Source of the DNA: Oribacterium sp.
Lineage (GTDB): Bacteria > Bacillota_A > Clostridia > Lachnospirales > Lachnospiraceae
DNA length: 13,932 nt
Direction of reading: 5' to 3'
NCBI GenBank assembly: GCA_017940955.1
Contig: JAGAXP010000122.1
Span: forward strand, 1 to 13,932
Shown here: one piece after another, positions 13,525 to 13,932 of the stretch
Layout of the letters: every line of letters starts with the position of its first letter
Numbering within the stretch: the stretch's first letter is position 1
Position numbers and translations under genes: made by a program
Notes under the pieces: generated by a model
Seen by the model: only the letters and a program-made list of their open reading frames with translations
What the model was told of the DNA's origin: nothing
Databases searched by the model: none

Positions 13525-13932
13525 ACATATCTCCATAAAGAACTCAAACTATGATGCAGCCGTTGACTACCTCACGCTGAAGCACGATGAGTTTACCAAT
13601 AAACCCATCCTCAATGAAAATGGGAATAAAATACCCCGTGACGAATTTCTGATCGAGGGCATAGGCTGTGACCCCTTCACTTTAGGAAGGGAGTGAGAAG
13701 CCACCAATGCCCTTTTCCACAAAAATCAGAATCGGGAAGATATCAAAGCCCACCATTACATCATCAGCTTCGACCCTCGGGACAGGGGCGAAAACGGACT
13801 GACCTCTGAACGGGCTCAGGCGCTTGCCATGAGTTTTGCCCGGAAGAATTTTCCCGGACATCAGATAATCGTCTGCACCCACCCGGACGGTCATAACTCC
13901 GCAGGCAACATCCATGTGCATATCGTTTTCAA
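13511..13932 (+). pseudogene. MOBP-type relaxase, 5' part, interrupted by one in-frame TGA
   Basis: The relaxase nicks oriT and leads the strand into the recipient. It starts at GTG 13511 with AGGAG 6-7 nt upstream and runs to the window edge. Residues 1-61 match the family N-terminus (MAVIKHISIKNSNYDAAVDYL, with a candidate catalytic Tyr in NYDAAVDYL). A TGA at 13694-13696 then interrupts GRE-stop-EATN, where relatives are expected to have Cys. The same frame stays open afterwards (HKNQNREDIKAHHYIISFDPRD) up to the metal-binding motif THPDGHNSAGNIHVH. Because there is no frameshift, this is one nonsense change, a sequencing error or readthrough. Genes here use TGA as an ordinary stop (ATPase, first recombinase, 72-residue protein), so a changed genetic code is unlikely. 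Confidence 0.8.

Noticed and set aside
13694..13740. Selenocysteine insertion at the relaxase TGA
   Set aside because: No bacterial SECIS-type stem-loop is seen just downstream, and a relaxase would be an unlikely selenoprotein; only a weak AAGGG/CCCTT pairing surrounds the codon.
13511..13932. Alternative genetic code with TGA read as an amino acid
   Set aside because: Several intact genes in the window end properly at TGA, including two whose stop overlaps or abuts the next start codon.

Overview
The window looks like part of an integrative, mobilizable element from a low-to-mid GC Firmicute, most likely a gut Clostridia/Lachnospiraceae-type bacterium. The evidence is the protein families present (large serine recombinases, a MobC/relaxase pair, RepA-like ATPase and XRE regulators), strong Gram-positive ribosome binding sites, two probable TTG starts, and near-consensus sigma-A promoters. 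The taxonomic placement is inferred from protein style and has not been searched.

Left edge (1-738): no large gene. On the minus strand there is the very start of a gene leaving the window (start codon at 15), with a strong promoter (TTGACT-17-TATAAT) wrapped in helically phased TACGC/GCGTA repeats. There is also a possible 30-residue ORF with its own promoter-like sequence, scattered TTTGCCC repeats, and two stacked intrinsic terminators (498-544 and 596-634) that end the operon to their right.

Module 1 (739-5226, minus): XRE regulator, RepA-like RecA-fold ATPase, a serine recombinase whose zinc ribbon is replaced by an unusual C-terminal domain, and two further proteins carrying that same domain. 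The genes overlap or nearly touch and read as one operon. A 400-bp control region (5227-5627) follows, with a 20-bp-phased GCCATCTT array, an inverted copy of it, and several palindromes. It could be an origin or a regulatory hub. A tiny plus-strand XRE gene (5628-5831) ends convergently at a terminator.

Module 2 (5888-12459, minus): four large serine recombinase genes in a row, all overlapping or within 2 nt. Three have a complete active site. The second in transcription order keeps the architecture but has lost the Ser nucleophile and the catalytic Arg residues. A consensus promoter (TTGAAA-17-TACAAT) drives the row. A palindrome just upstream matches, at 18 of 22 positions, the palindrome at the small xre promoter, so one regulator may control both. 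A 72-residue protein of unknown function lies upstream.

Right edge (12820-13932, plus): a hairpin-rich candidate oriT, mobC, and the start of a MOBP-type relaxase. The relaxase is interrupted by one in-frame TGA where its relatives are expected to have Cys; the frame is otherwise open and keeps the metal-binding His motif.

Taken together, the element appears able to excise and integrate through a multi-recombinase apparatus (five recombinase genes, one catalytically dead) and to be mobilized by MobC plus relaxase, if the relaxase is still functional. The least usual parts are the dead recombinase, the domain repeated in three adjacent genes, the shared operator, and the iteron-like array beside a RepA-like ATPase.
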